Below are positions 37,985 to 48,172 of a stretch of DNA of 64,000 nucleotides, in pieces (position 1 is the first letter of the stretch; each line of letters starts with the position of its first letter). Below the pieces are notes generated by a model. The model saw only the letters and a list, made by a program, of their open reading frames with translations, searched no databases and was not told where the DNA came from. Position numbers and translations under genes: made by a program. The DNA lies in contig NC_056732.1 in NCBI RefSeq assembly GCF_019279795.1, positions 1,076,007,240 through 1,076,071,239 of the forward strand, given 5' to 3'. This DNA is from Protopterus annectens. Taxonomy: Eukaryota; Chordata; Ceratodontiformes; Protopteridae.

Positions 37985-38110
37985 ACTTCCTATGAGTCAA
38001 ATCAGATTACACACTATGGCACATACTGTAAAAATTCCATTGAAAAAGTGGGAGAACCAGATAAATGCAGGTTATGTAAAACAGAACTGGAAACAGATAT
38101 ATCTCTTTGA
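37985..38110 (+). pseudogene. Possible LINE C-terminal zinc-binding remnant
   Basis: The frame ends ITHYGTYCKNSIEKVGEP then DKCRLCKTELETDISL and a stop. The pattern CRLC...ET resembles the C-terminal Cys-rich motif of Dong/R4-type and some other LINE proteins, where it is followed by an H...C pair that is absent here. It directly precedes the 3' end of CR1 copy E. Very short, so this is a weak call. Confidence 0.3.
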
Positions 38111-38372
38111 TGAGTCATACGATCAGAGGAGGTTACTAGGCTATTGACCCGGAGGTCATTTCAAGCCTAACCCTTTCATCCCAATGTAAGACCATAGATA
38201 CTCTAGTCAATAATCAGGATTGTATTTATTAATGACTTCCCATGTCCAGGAGGGTCTTGGGCGCTATCCCCAGTAAGAATTTGTGGTGCCCCATCCACTC
38301 GTTCCTTTTGAACAGTTTCATAGATGTGCTCTGCTTCATATGAATTGGCAGCCTATTCTAGAGATGTGACAG

Positions 38373-39980
38373 TCACTGGGAAACAAATCTATCCCTACAG
38401 CATGTTCTATTCAAGTCACAGGCCATATTTAGGTCCCTGGAATAGGTATCTCTAGTCCCATTTGATGTACGGATGTCCAGCAAATTCATTAAGTTTGGGT
38501 TGGAGAATGCTGTGTAAGCCAGACATAAGTCTCCCCTAAGAAGTCTATACAATACTGGGTATAGTGACAGGGACTTTAGTCGGTCTGTGTAAGGCATGTA
38601 CTGGAGTCTCTTGATCATCTTAGAAACCTCTGAGGTCTGTCCAGTTGCTGTAGGTGCTTTGTACAGTGCATACCAAAAGGGGTGTACACTCAATTATGAG
38701 CCTGATTAATGATGAGTATAGAGGAGTTATAACCTCCTTTGCTCTAGAGGTGATGCCTTTGCTAATCAAGTGTGCTACATCAAGAGCCTTCCTTACTACA
38801 GCAGATACATGGTGGTCAGAGTTAAGGACACATTCTACTTGTGATTCCAGATCTTTTACCACTCTGTAGGTGCACAGGGTATTGTTGTTAATTTGATAGT
38901 GTGAAGGGACATTGTTTTTACCGAAGGGAATGATGATGCATTTCTTTGCATTTAGTTTTAGAGTCCATGACTAAGACAGCAGTTGTTGGTCTGTGTAAGA
39001 CCCTCCTGAAGTATACTGACATCATTTGTGGATTCAGAAATTGCACCCAGTTTGCAGTCATCCACAAACTTGGTCAGCCACAGCCCCTTAGTTTTGGCCT
39101 GAACTTCTGAGACGTATACACCAAACAGTAAGGGGCCCAGCACTGACCCTTGTGACACCCCACTGGTGACAGGTCTGCTGGCTGATGTGGTGTCACCCAC
39201 TTTGATAGTGCACGACTGGTTTGTGAACCAGTTGGCAGCCCATCTTACAACAAAGGGGATTACATTCAGTTTGCTAAGTTTGTTGGTAATTCCTGAGTGT
39301 GGGATTGTGTCAAAGGTCTTTGTCAACTCAAGATATGCTGTGTGCACAGATTTGCCCTCATCAATGGCCCTGGTCACATTTTCAAAGAAATCCACCAGGT
39401 TTAACAGGCAGGATCTGCCCTTAACAAAGCCAAATTGGGTCAGATCCAGGGTTTGGAGGATGCCTATGTCTTTATTTATGAGGTCTATGATGATACATTC
39501 CATGGCTTTACAGATGAGTCTGGTCAGACCTATGTATTTATAATTCCCTGGGTCTGTTGCTAAGCCACCTTTGTGGAGGGGAATAACTGCTGCTGTTCTC
39601 CATTTTGCATGAAGAAAGCCAGTGGTTAGGCTGTGATTGAATAGGATACTTAATAGTGATACTAGTTCATGTTTTAGTTTGTTTAGAAGACTGCCCGGGA
39701 TGCCGTCTGGTCCCATAGAGGCTGTGTTTTTTGACATAGACAAGGCTTTAATGACCTGCTCTTCAGATATGTAGGGTGGGGTTGATGTTGGAGGTAAGGT
39801 CTGTGATAGGTTTGGAGGGGATAAGAGAATGAAATTTTCACCAAATCTGTCCACTAGCATGTTTGCTATCTCTATGGGATCAGTGTGTGTGGTCATTAGT
39901 TCGGCACATGCTTGGGTCCTACCTTTTAAGCAACTTACATAGTTGTAAAAGGCCTTATGATTATCCTTGGCTATGATTGC
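38373..39980 (-). pseudogene. CR1 reverse transcriptase (copy E)
   Basis: A 312-codon uninterrupted RT segment (39896-38958) is the longest intact CR1 frame here. Motifs in order: MSKNTASMGPDGIPGSLLN, VIPLHKGGLATDPGNYKYIG, TQFGFVKGRSCLLNL, YLELTKTFDTIPHS, GVSQGSVLGPLLFGVYVSEV and the catalytic box FVDDCKLGA. AYLDLAKAFD reads AYLELTKTFD and FADD reads FVDD; the two catalytic Asp of the box remain. After a stop the thumb/C-terminal part continues in two frames (38862-38620 and 38693-38373: LIRLIIECTPLLV, then RLLRGDLCLAYTAFSNP). Confidence 0.85.
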
Positions 39981-40069
39981 TAAGTTTTTCTCAAAGTTAC
40001 CCTTAGAGGATTTGACATGTCTTATTTGCCTGTTGAGGCTGAAGAGGGTGCATTTCCATCATTGGGGCC

Positions 40070-41010
40070 TCACCTTAGTTTTCTTAGACAGCAAGTTTTT
40101 GCATTTGTTATAAAGTATGTTGATGCTGGATGTCCACCAGGGTGGCCTTTTTTACTTGGGGCTCTGGCTTTGATTCTGTTTGTAACAGTTGAGTCTGTAC
40201 ATTTATACAAGTGATTGTACAGGGTGTCAGTGTAAGCTTTGGTGTGGTTACCACTTCCAGCTGGAGGTGGGGCTTTGAATGCACTTATACCTTCCCCTAG
40301 GAGGGTATAGTTTGCTTTGGTGAAGTGTTTTGGTCTGAATTTGCCCTTTGTGAGTTCTGGTGTTAGTGCCAGTTCAAAGGCAACCAATTTGTGGTCAGAT
40401 TTAACTAATGAGGGTACGACCGTTGCAGTGGTGCTTCTGTTTGTCATGTTAGGACCAGATCTAATATGTTTGTTCCTCTTGTTGAGGTTTGAACAATTTG
40501 CTCCAGGTTATTTGAGTTAACAAAGTCAAGGAACTTTTGCACTAGTGAATTAGGGCTAGAGTAGGTTTCCCAGTTGATGGTGGGATTATTGAAACTCCCC
40601 ATGACCAGAGTGGCAATATTTGGACTGACTCCAGTTTCGTCAACTAAGCCTTGTATGCATCATAATCCATGGAGGGGAATTTGTAACTAGATATAACTTG
40701 AATGGACATCTTACCCACAGTAATCTGAACTTGGGATAACTCCATAGAATTGTCCAGTCTAACTAGTCACAATGTGAATTTATCTCTAATATAGATAGAA
40801 ACACCACCTCCTTTGGTTCTCACATGTTTGTTTTGTGGTCTGATGGTGTGGGAGGCATTGTAGCCTTGCAAGGCTGGGGTACTCTGTGAGGCCTTGAACC
40901 TGGTTACTGTGACTGAACGGACATCTACATCGTCCAGTGGTAGAAGTTCTTCCAGGGTGTGCAGTTTTTGGTTTACATTCCTAGTGTTAAGCAGTATAAC
41001 CCTTACTTTG
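40070..41010 (-). pseudogene. CR1 endonuclease (copy E)
   Basis: The N-terminal endonuclease reads VRVILLNTRNVNQKLHTLEE, then LQGYNASHTIRP and TKGGGVSIYIRDKFTL before a stop near 40770. The middle is degraded (40760-40450). The C-terminal segment resumes at 40447 with SLVKSDHKLVAFEL. In this copy the esterase end and the endonuclease start share one open frame (41249-40767), with no stop between the domains; in copy B they are in different frames. Confidence 0.75.
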
Positions 41011-41796
41011 TCATGGTTGGCCATTTTCACAGCTGCAATTTTGTTCTTGAAACCTCGCCTAAACAAATGCACTATGGGAGAGGCAAGAGACTTTGCCAGC
41101 AGCTGAAAGCCTAGTGGTGCTGGATGGAAGCCATCTCTGACAAAACAGTGAGGTTTGTCGACCATGTCATCCCAGGCTAACAGAAATTGGATCCCATTTG
41201 AATGACACCAAAAACTAAGCCAATAATTGAAATTGATCATTTTTTTCATTATACTGTGGCATCATTCTAGGTGAGAGTAATATGCTGCTCACAGCTTGGG
41301 ACATACCTGCCTGGGACACATACTCAGAAAGCTCAGTCGTGTCTCTGTTCATGTAGTCCAGTAAAAAATGTCTCGGGTCATTCACTCCAACATGAGCTAT
41401 GACAGAGTCATGATGGTACTTGCTGCCGAGAGACATGAGTGCATGCATGATCTGATGAATCCTGGCACTGGACAGGCAGCTGACCGTGACTTTCTCCTAA
41501 TCTAACCAGGTGAGGGAGACATCTGTGTGTCTCACTATAGTGTCTCCAATGACAAGAAAATTTGTTTTTTGAGTATTACACCTTAAGGGTTTGGTAGATG
41601 AGACACTGGTGCTGCTATGTGTCTTGGGTGCTGTTGGAACTGTGTTAGTTGTAGCAGTCTTTTGTTCTGGAGGTCTCTGATGTTTCTGTAAGTTTTTTAT
41701 GATACACTCATGGCTGAGGATCTGTATACTGAAAAGTACAGTAATGTGGCAAGTTGCATTAAGGATTGTGCAAACAATGTAATATAGATGCAACAC
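40950..41796 (-). pseudogene. CR1 ORF1 SGNH-type esterase (copy E)
   Basis: The GDS block reads LVIGDTIVRHTD (Ser changed to Thr), followed by a stop in the LTRLNKEKV segment. The next frame gives HVGVNDPRH (oxyanion block) and SQAGMSQAVSSILLSPRM. The third block reads FVRDGFHPAPLGF (Asp-x-x-His kept). The 5' part (41796-41600) is Thr/Pro-rich linker. Substitution of the nucleophile Ser and the stops show it is inactive. Confidence 0.8.
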
Positions 41797-42229
41797 TGGA
41801 AATAAGAACCATAAAGTATTGTCAACAGTGATGAAGTTTATATCACATGGGATCTCCCATTACCAATGGTTCAAAAAATAGATGCAAGAAAACTGGATAT
41901 TGTAGTTCAAGAAATAAAGGCAAAAGTTTCTTGAACATTGAAATTGATACAGCCAGTGCTTATGCCATCTTATGCACTGACAGACACAAAGTCATAAAAT
42001 ACTAGGATTTACAAGTAAAAATGAGATCAACATAGAAGAAAGATACCCAGACAGTACTATTAATAGTAGGAGCAACAGGTCTAATAAAAACGAATTTACA
42101 ATCGTACTTGAATATGTTATGAATACATGTAACCATGTGTGAACTAGAGAAGGAGACAATTCTGGGCAAATTGTGGGTGCTGTGAAGTGCACTTTTGGCT
42201 GACCTCTGAATGATGCAATACTGATTTCA
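41797..42229. other. Unrecognised sequence
   Basis: No recognised motif between CR1 copy E and the Harbinger remnant. Part may be the degraded end of the Harbinger element. Confidence 0.45.
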
Positions 42230-42960
42230 TAAAGTTTTATTGCACCCTTATTTATGGATGGGGTCTATTCCCATCAAAGTATGTAAAAAACAGCATTTGG
42301 AGAAATTAAATTAACAAAAAATTGATGGCTGTCTCAAAGTAGAACTGTAATGACCAATTAGATGTGTCATCATTCCAAAGACATGTTCAATTAAATTACA
42401 TGTCTAGGCATGGACAAAGTTGTATTGCATTTCTGTCATAGTTTCAGGATTCCACACCAAAGCCATGAACTAGAGTTCAAGTGGTAGCCAACATCACCAG
42501 TAAAACACACCATTTGTTGGGGGAATGCCTATGTCCAAAGTGAATGTATGTCAATATTTATTTTACATATTGTGCCAGCACTTACCATTTTAATCACCAC
42601 ATTGAAAATGAGTATACAGGTCAGATGTTTGCCATATATGTGAATCATGTGAACTACCCGGATACCACACATACTCATTGGAAATACCCTGTGCATTTCA
42701 CATTACCTTGCAGTTCAGGGAATGGCAGCCTTTCCTTTCCTCATACCTTTATATCTGAAAGCCTGCAAGTTACATGGCATCCTTATTGACATACAAGCAC
42801 AGTCCATGGCACCTGGTATTTTTGGAAGATGTTTGTCATAGCTAATGTTGTGGTACTGATTCTTGCATTTTCCTGCTATGCAGAAGTCCATGGTCTTTCC
42901 AGATACCAGAGTCTTTTCACCATCCCACATCTGGCAGATGTCCATGCGGAGTGATGCCCA
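42230..42960 (-). pseudogene. PIF/Harbinger-type transposase remnant
   Basis: On the minus strand 42945-42715 reads ISYDKHLPKIPGAMDCACMS, matching the Harbinger nuclease signature FP...GAIDCTH, where the Asp is the first DDE residue. Further along, in a shifted frame near 42660, YPGSSHDSHIW then TSDLYTHFQ matches WPGS.HDS.I...S.LY, with the second Asp. Still further, MTEMQYNFVHA and IEHVFGMM recall E..YN..H..TR..IE..FG. Frameshifts and stops are frequent. These nucleases cut and join DNA with a Myb-like partner; the partner gene was not found. No terminal repeats were identified. Confidence 0.65.
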
Positions 42961-43129
42961 GACATCAGGTTATAAAATGGGCATGAGACAGTGCCATTAT
43001 TAGTTATTTTTTGTCATGTAGTCCAATGCTCAACACCCCACTTTTACTTTGCATTGTCAATCAGTTGGCTTGAATCACCAGAGTTCCAGATACATTCAGA
43101 CCGGTATCCCACTGGGGACATTTTGTATT

Positions 43130-45450
43130 GCTAATATTTAAGAAAATAAATAACTGTCTTTCTTGTGGGAAACAGATTCCCCTGTAAGATTTTCATCTGC
43201 ATTGCTTGTTTTGTCTAGGCTCTCAGCATGACATTGCTAATTGTAAATATTGTGCGAGACAAGACCATTAAACATAGGGCTGAGCCCCTTCATTTACACA
43301 TGTGGGCATGTTGCATGTCTCAGCATCTACTGGTTCCCAGGCTGTCCATCTGAAATAGAGTAAGAAGAGGGATGTTGGGGATTCAGCGGATGTTTCTTTG
43401 TCCAGGCCTTTTTCCAAGATTGATGTTACTGAAGCAGATAACGCAGATAACATTTGTCCAAGATTGATGTTACTGAAGCAGATAAGGCAGTTATGTGGCT
43501 GTCTGTTCTAACATATTCTAGTCAGGAGTCCTCTGGTGTAACCCTTACAGAAGTTGCCATGACACAGGTCCCTAGTTTGCAGTCCAATACTAGCCTGAAG
43601 TTGGTTGGTTCTGAAGTAGCTGAACTGGATACCGCTTCTGATGCCAGAATGCTGGTGACTGAGGGTGTAGGCAGTATACTTTTAGAGATCTCTGAGAAAC
43701 AGATTGAGGTTACAGCCACCCACCCATGACCTGAGGACTTCACTTCCCCTAAAGCCTGGGCATCTAAACCTAAGAGACCTTTAGGTTTTCCCCAGCCATC
43801 ACTGTCTCAGCCCAGTGACTCTTCTTCCCATGTCTCTCCACAGGACTTGAATTTCAAGAAGACCAGGCAACCTACCTTGAAAAAGGATTGCATGCCAGAA
43901 ACTCCTCCTGGGAAAAAGGTAAAGGGACACCCCCCCCCCTCCCGGAATATTCAGATTCTTCAGATTCAGAGAATGAGTCAGAATTAGCATTTGAAGAACA
44001 TCCTCCCCCTCAGATTTTCAGAGATTCTGATTCTGATGGTACTTGCCCTTAGCTTTACCCCCTGAAGATTTATCTTTTAGTGACACCTTAACAGGATGAA
44101 GGAAGCATTCAATTGGAAGTCTAGGGAATTCTCTAATCCTAGACCTTTTGCAGTTCCTCCATTTCATGTAGTTTTAGGTGATGTGACTAAGGACATATAT
44201 CTGCACCCTGTCTACCTTGCCTCTGCTCCAAGGAAGCCATATCACTTGTATAGAGTGCTAGAATCTCATAAGCATCTTTATAAAAACCCAGTGGGGAATC
44301 CATCAGTGGTGTCTATAGAATCTGTTAAGGGATCTCCTGGGCCTGCATCGAAGAATCCTTACTAAATGACAGGGAAGGCAGATTGCTGGACCAATTTTGT
44401 AAAAACCTTCTGTTTCACCCACCATAGCTATGAGGGCTCTCAACTGCCAGTTTCACATACTCAAATACCTTGGGTCAGTACAGGAACAGATTAATCCAAG
44501 GCAGAGGGGATATAGGAGAAGAGACTTCAGATTGACATCCAGGACCAGTGGAATGCCTCCCTCCAGGTGTCCTCTCAAATGTGGCTATGATGCTTTTGAT
44601 GCATCAAGCAGGGCAGCTGTGTCAATTACTCAGAGACATGCCTAGCAGAAAACTCAGACTCTGTCTCTGACTAGGTAAAAGCTGAGCTCCTTGATATTCA
44701 TTTGGAACCCTGTTTGAGAAAAATAGTTGATAAACTGGATAAGAAGGGGAAAAATGAAATCTGTCGAGGAAATTTACTTTTCCTACTCCTCAGTATAACA
44801 AGATCTGCCCTTGCAAATCTTGGCATTTTCCACCCAAACATGAAAAGACTAGACAAACTAATGGGAAACGACCAAGACTGCAAAGAAAATGGCAAACCAA
44901 GCAACATTCTAGACCTGGGGGATTCAGTGACCTTGCCCCATCCCAAAAGTAGCTGGAACTATCTCCAACACCTCCTTTCCCCTCCCCCAAATGCTACCCA
45001 ATGCAGTCCACTTTCTTAAACCAACCAAATCCCCCCTAACAGGAAGACTACCAGTCTTTTACTGCCATTGGGAAGCATTAACCCAGGACAAATGTGTATT
45101 GAAAATCACAAAGGAAGGCTACATCATGCAGTTTTGGAAAAAAAATCCCTTCCCAGTGATACCACCTCATTCACAAAAAACTGGAAAACTTATTGCCTCC
45201 CCATTATAAATGACCTGTTCAAAGAGTTCCCAATAAAGAAATGGGCATGGCTTCTACTCAAGACTTTTTCACTTGTCCAAAAAAGAAGGGACTTAGAGAT
45301 CTATTTTAGATCTCTCAAAGTTAAGCAAATGACTTCATATTCCCAAATTCAAGATGTTAACCTTGCAAAATGTAGTTCCCTTGATCTTTCAACAGCCATG
45401 GATGGTGTGACACCAGGGAAATACCACCAGTCCTACTATCTGGAATTTTG
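43130..45450 (+). pseudogene. Degraded DIRS-like element: Gag and start of RT
   Basis: The order matches the intact-looking DIRS at 49660. A Cys-rich N-terminus near 43160 (SCGKQIP, then CKYCAR) corresponds to the other copy's SCGKQIPHKDFHSYC. 44096-44365 (YHLYRVLESHKHLYKNPVGN) matches YYRVPDSHKFLYKSPVAN. 44430-44510 (MRALNCQFHILKY) matches MRALNCQFHMLKY. About 45060-45330 (LTQDKCVLKITKEGYIMQFW, then FSLVQKRRDL) corresponds to the RT start. RT catalytic motifs, RNase H and recombinase are missing, and stops are frequent. A repeated segment ccaagattgatgttactgaa lies at 43417-43436 and 43459-43478. Confidence 0.72.
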
Positions 45451-45595
45451 AAAATACTTATATGTCACTTGAAAATATTAATATGATTTAAATAGAAATG
45501 TGACACTGCCAGCCCAGCTATCTGGAATTTTGTAAATAATCATATGTCATTTGTGAATAGTAATATGATTCATATGCTTTTCATACAAATGTAAG
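45437..45595 (+). repeat. Imperfect ~75-bp tandem duplication
   Basis: ctatctggaattttg occurs at about 45437 and 45519, each followed by similar AT-rich sequence including catatgtca or tatatgtca and ttaatatgatt or gtaatatgatt. It is a short two-unit repeat of unknown origin between the DIRS remnant and the CR1 F tail. Confidence 0.6.
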
Positions 45596-45626
45596 AGAAA
45601 TATATGTTATATACTGAGCTTCAAGA

Positions 45627-46769
45627 ATAGGTTCATAGGTTCATAGGTAGGTACTAGGCTATTGGCCCTAGGGCCTATATAAGCCTAGCCAAAAAGTTAC
45701 CCTGGCTTTCACCACCCAAGAAAATTATTTTCCTGTGCCCTTGTCAAGCAAAGCCACAGAAGTGATCCCCGGGGTGAATTTCCTATTTCCCATCCAATCA
45801 GCAAGATTTTTCTTGAAGAGTGCTAATGAGGAGCTCTGTTTGACATAGATAGGCAGTCTGTTTCAGAGTATGGGAAGTCTCTGGGACAGGAATCTATCCC
45901 TCCAGCATGTTCTGTTTATTGTGGTGACAAGGTTTAGGCCCCTAGAGCGTGTAGCTCAGAGGAATTGGGATTTCTTTCAGTGGAGCATGTCCAACAGCTC
46001 TGGGTTTGACATAGCTTTGTATGTTAGGCAGAGATTGCCTCTGAGTAGGCGATATATGACGGAGTAAAGCTGGAGTTTTTTGAGATGGTCTGTGTAGGGC
46101 ATCTGTTTGAGGTCAGTAATCCTCTTTATGAGGTATTTCTGTGGTCTTTCCAGTTGTTGTAGATGCCTTGTGAGGTGCACACCAAAAAGGGCGTTGTACT
46201 CTATAATGAGTCTAATGAGTGATGAGGAGAGGGGAACAATGACCTCTTTTTTTCTGGATGAGAAACCTTTTGTGATGAGGTCTGCCAAGTAGAAGGATTT
46301 CCTAACCACTGTGGCGATGTGATTATCAAAGGAAAGACTACTATCCACCGGTGTCCCAAGGTCTCATCACACTTTCAGTGTTAAGTAGACTACTGTCTAT
46401 GTGGTAGTTCATGGGTACAAAGTTTTTACCAAAGGGGATGACAATGCACTTTTTGGCATTGAGCTTGAGGCCATGGCTTTGACACCAGGCATCTGTCTCA
46501 GTGAGGCCCTTTTGTAGGATGTCCACATCGTTAGGAGTTTCGATTATGGCTCCTAGTTTGCAGTCATCTGCAAACTTAGTTAGCCAAAGACCTTCTGTGT
46601 TAGTCTGTACTTCAGAGAAGTAGATACCAAACAGGAGAGACCCAGGACTGAACCCAGTGGTACTCCACTTGTCACTGGTCTGAAGTCGGATTTGGAGTCT
46701 GCTACTTTTACAGTGTGGGTTCTATCAGTAAGTCAGTTGGCAACCCATCTTGTGACATAGAGATTTATA
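45627..46769 (-). mobile_element. CR1 copy F, segment 1: 3' end and RT C-terminus
   Basis: It starts with the octamer tail (ggttcataggttcatagg, 45630-45647). On the minus strand the C-terminal region reads FYLADLITKGFSSRKKEVIV, LIRLIIEYNALFG, RPQKYLIKRI and LLRGNLCLTYKAMSNPELLD (46348-45977). Upstream lie TDAWCQSHGLKLNAKKCIVI (46526-46341) and the remains of the catalytic box (FADDCKLGA-like, near 46570) and GVP.GSVLG (near 46660). The element continues at 48173 after an insertion. The 15-base word acatagagatttata ends this segment and is repeated at 48173. Confidence 0.88.
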
Positions 46770-46904
46770 AAAACAATAATCAAAAGAACGATAATAATGA
46801 AGAAATTAATCCACGACCATAGGGAAGGAGCCAGTACTTAATTGTAGACCAAAATAGTTTTAATAACAAAAGTTCTCTAGTTGCACAAGTCACAAAAAAT
46901 CACA

Positions 46905-46942
46905 CAAGCGCTTTCGCTCAGGCAGTCCTGAGCTTTATCAAG
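46905..46942 (-). ncRNA. Hammerhead-like motif, left arm (degenerate)
   Basis: Mirror copy of the motif at 48031-48068, in opposite orientation because it lies in the left inverted arm. It has the same 7-bp stem (gctcagg with cctgagc) followed by gaaa. Confidence 0.5.
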
Positions 46943-47404
46943 TGTTACAGACATTTCATGCTACTATGCCTAATATATATCCTGGTAATTACAATCTTAA
47001 TTGAAAAAACCTGATTATCAAGTGCTCCAGTGATTTAAAGCTGTAAGCTAAAAACAATTTTCATTGCGTCAACTAAGAATAAAATACATATGTATAAATA
47101 TACAAAAACCAACTTTAAAACACAGAACTTCACAAATGTGGGAGTTTAAAAAGAATTAAAAGTTCAAATTAAGCTTAGAAATCATTGACATCTATATTAT
47201 ATGTATTGGATAGCTTGCAAAATTGCTTATATTGTTAAAGGGCACTGTGTTGTTAAATTCAATTAATTGATATTAAATATTATTTAATAATATTAATATA
47301 AATTTAATATTATGATAGTTTTAAATTAAAATTTTAAAGCAATGAATGCCCATTAATGTAATATAATGTGTAGATGTATTGTTGTGTTAGGGGATCACAA
47401 GTTC

Positions 47405-47569
47405 AAAACAAGTAGAACCAGATGCAAGGGGTGGTGACTGGGAATCTACCTTAGGCTACTGTGAATTACTATGGCAGTTGAGGCTGAACGCAGGGAAACC
47501 GCCTGGCCTAAATGGGATGATTAGTATCAAACCAGTCTTGAAGCTGAGAAGAGCTAGGCTATAGTTTTG
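47405..47569. other. Spacer of the inverted pair, unrecognised
   Basis: A 165-base segment with higher GC than the arms and no open frame or known family that I can name. It is the only non-palindromic part of the insertion. Confidence 0.6.
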
Positions 47570-48030
47570 GACTTGTGATCCCCTAACACAACAATACATC
47601 TACACATTATATTACATTAATGGGCATTCATTGCTTTAAAATTTTAATTTAAAACTATCATAATATTAAATTTATATTAATATTATTAAATAATATTTAA
47701 TATCAATTAATTGAATTTAACAACACAGTGCCCTTTAACAATATAAGCAATTTTGCAAGCTATCCAATACATATAATATAGATGTCAATGATTTCTAAGC
47801 TTAATTTGAACTTTTAATTCTTTTTAAACTCCCACATTTGTGAAGTTCTGTGTTTTAAAGTTGGTTTTTGTATATTTATACATATGTATTTTATTCTTAG
47901 TTGACGCAATGAAAATTGTTTTTAGCTTACAGCTTTAAATCACTGGAGCACTTGATAATCAGGTTTTTTCAATTAAGATTGTAATTACCAGGATATATAT
48001 TAGGCATAGTAGCATGAAATGTCTGTAACA

Positions 48031-48068
48031 CTTGATAAAGCTCAGGACTGCCTGAGCGAAAGCGCTTG
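48031..48068 (+). ncRNA. Hammerhead-like motif, right arm (degenerate)
   Basis: Reads ttgataa, then stem gctcagg (48040-48046), loop actg, stem cctgagc (48051-48057), then gaaa (48058-48061). Hammerhead ribozymes of Penelope-like elements have CUGANGA, stem II, GAAA. Here stem II and GAAA are intact, but the first core box reads UUGAUAA, changing the C and the catalytic G. The layout fits a decayed or cleavage-impaired hammerhead. No cleavage is claimed. Confidence 0.5.
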
Positions 48069-48172
48069 TGTGATTTTTTGTGACTTGTGCAACTAGAGAA
48101 CTTTTGTTATTAAAACTATTTTGGTCTACAATCAAGTACTGGCTCCTTCCCTATGGTCATGGATTAATTTCT

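Larger units (their letters stand above)
38115..41790 (-). mobile_element. CR1 LINE copy E, nearly full length but decayed
   Basis: On the minus strand the order is ORF1 esterase (41796-41000), endonuclease (about 41000-40300), RT (about 39980-38950), C-terminus (38862-38373) and 3' UTR ending near 38115. The octamer tail seen in B, D and F is not preserved. It is independent of copy F, about 4 kb away and same orientation. Stops and frameshifts are scattered through both ORFs. Confidence 0.85.
46770..48172. mobile_element. Penelope-like insertion: inverted repeat pair
   Basis: A 1403-bp insertion flanked by a perfect 15-bp target duplication (46755-46769 and 48173-48187). It holds two inverted arms of about 605 bases (46800-47404 and 47570-48172), with very few mismatches seen, around a 165-base unrelated spacer. 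A 30-base extension (46770-46799) precedes the left arm. Inverted terminal-repeat copies, a short extension, variable target duplications and hammerhead-like motifs are features of Penelope-like elements. No RT or GIY-YIG frame is present, so it would be a terminal-repeat-only, non-autonomous form. A fold-back DNA element is the alternative. Confidence 0.7.

Noticed and set aside
47405..47569. 5S rRNA- or tRNA-derived origin for the inverted-pair spacer
   Set aside because: A few words (accgcctgg, agtatcaaaccag) recall 5S rRNA, but their order and spacing do not match on either strand.
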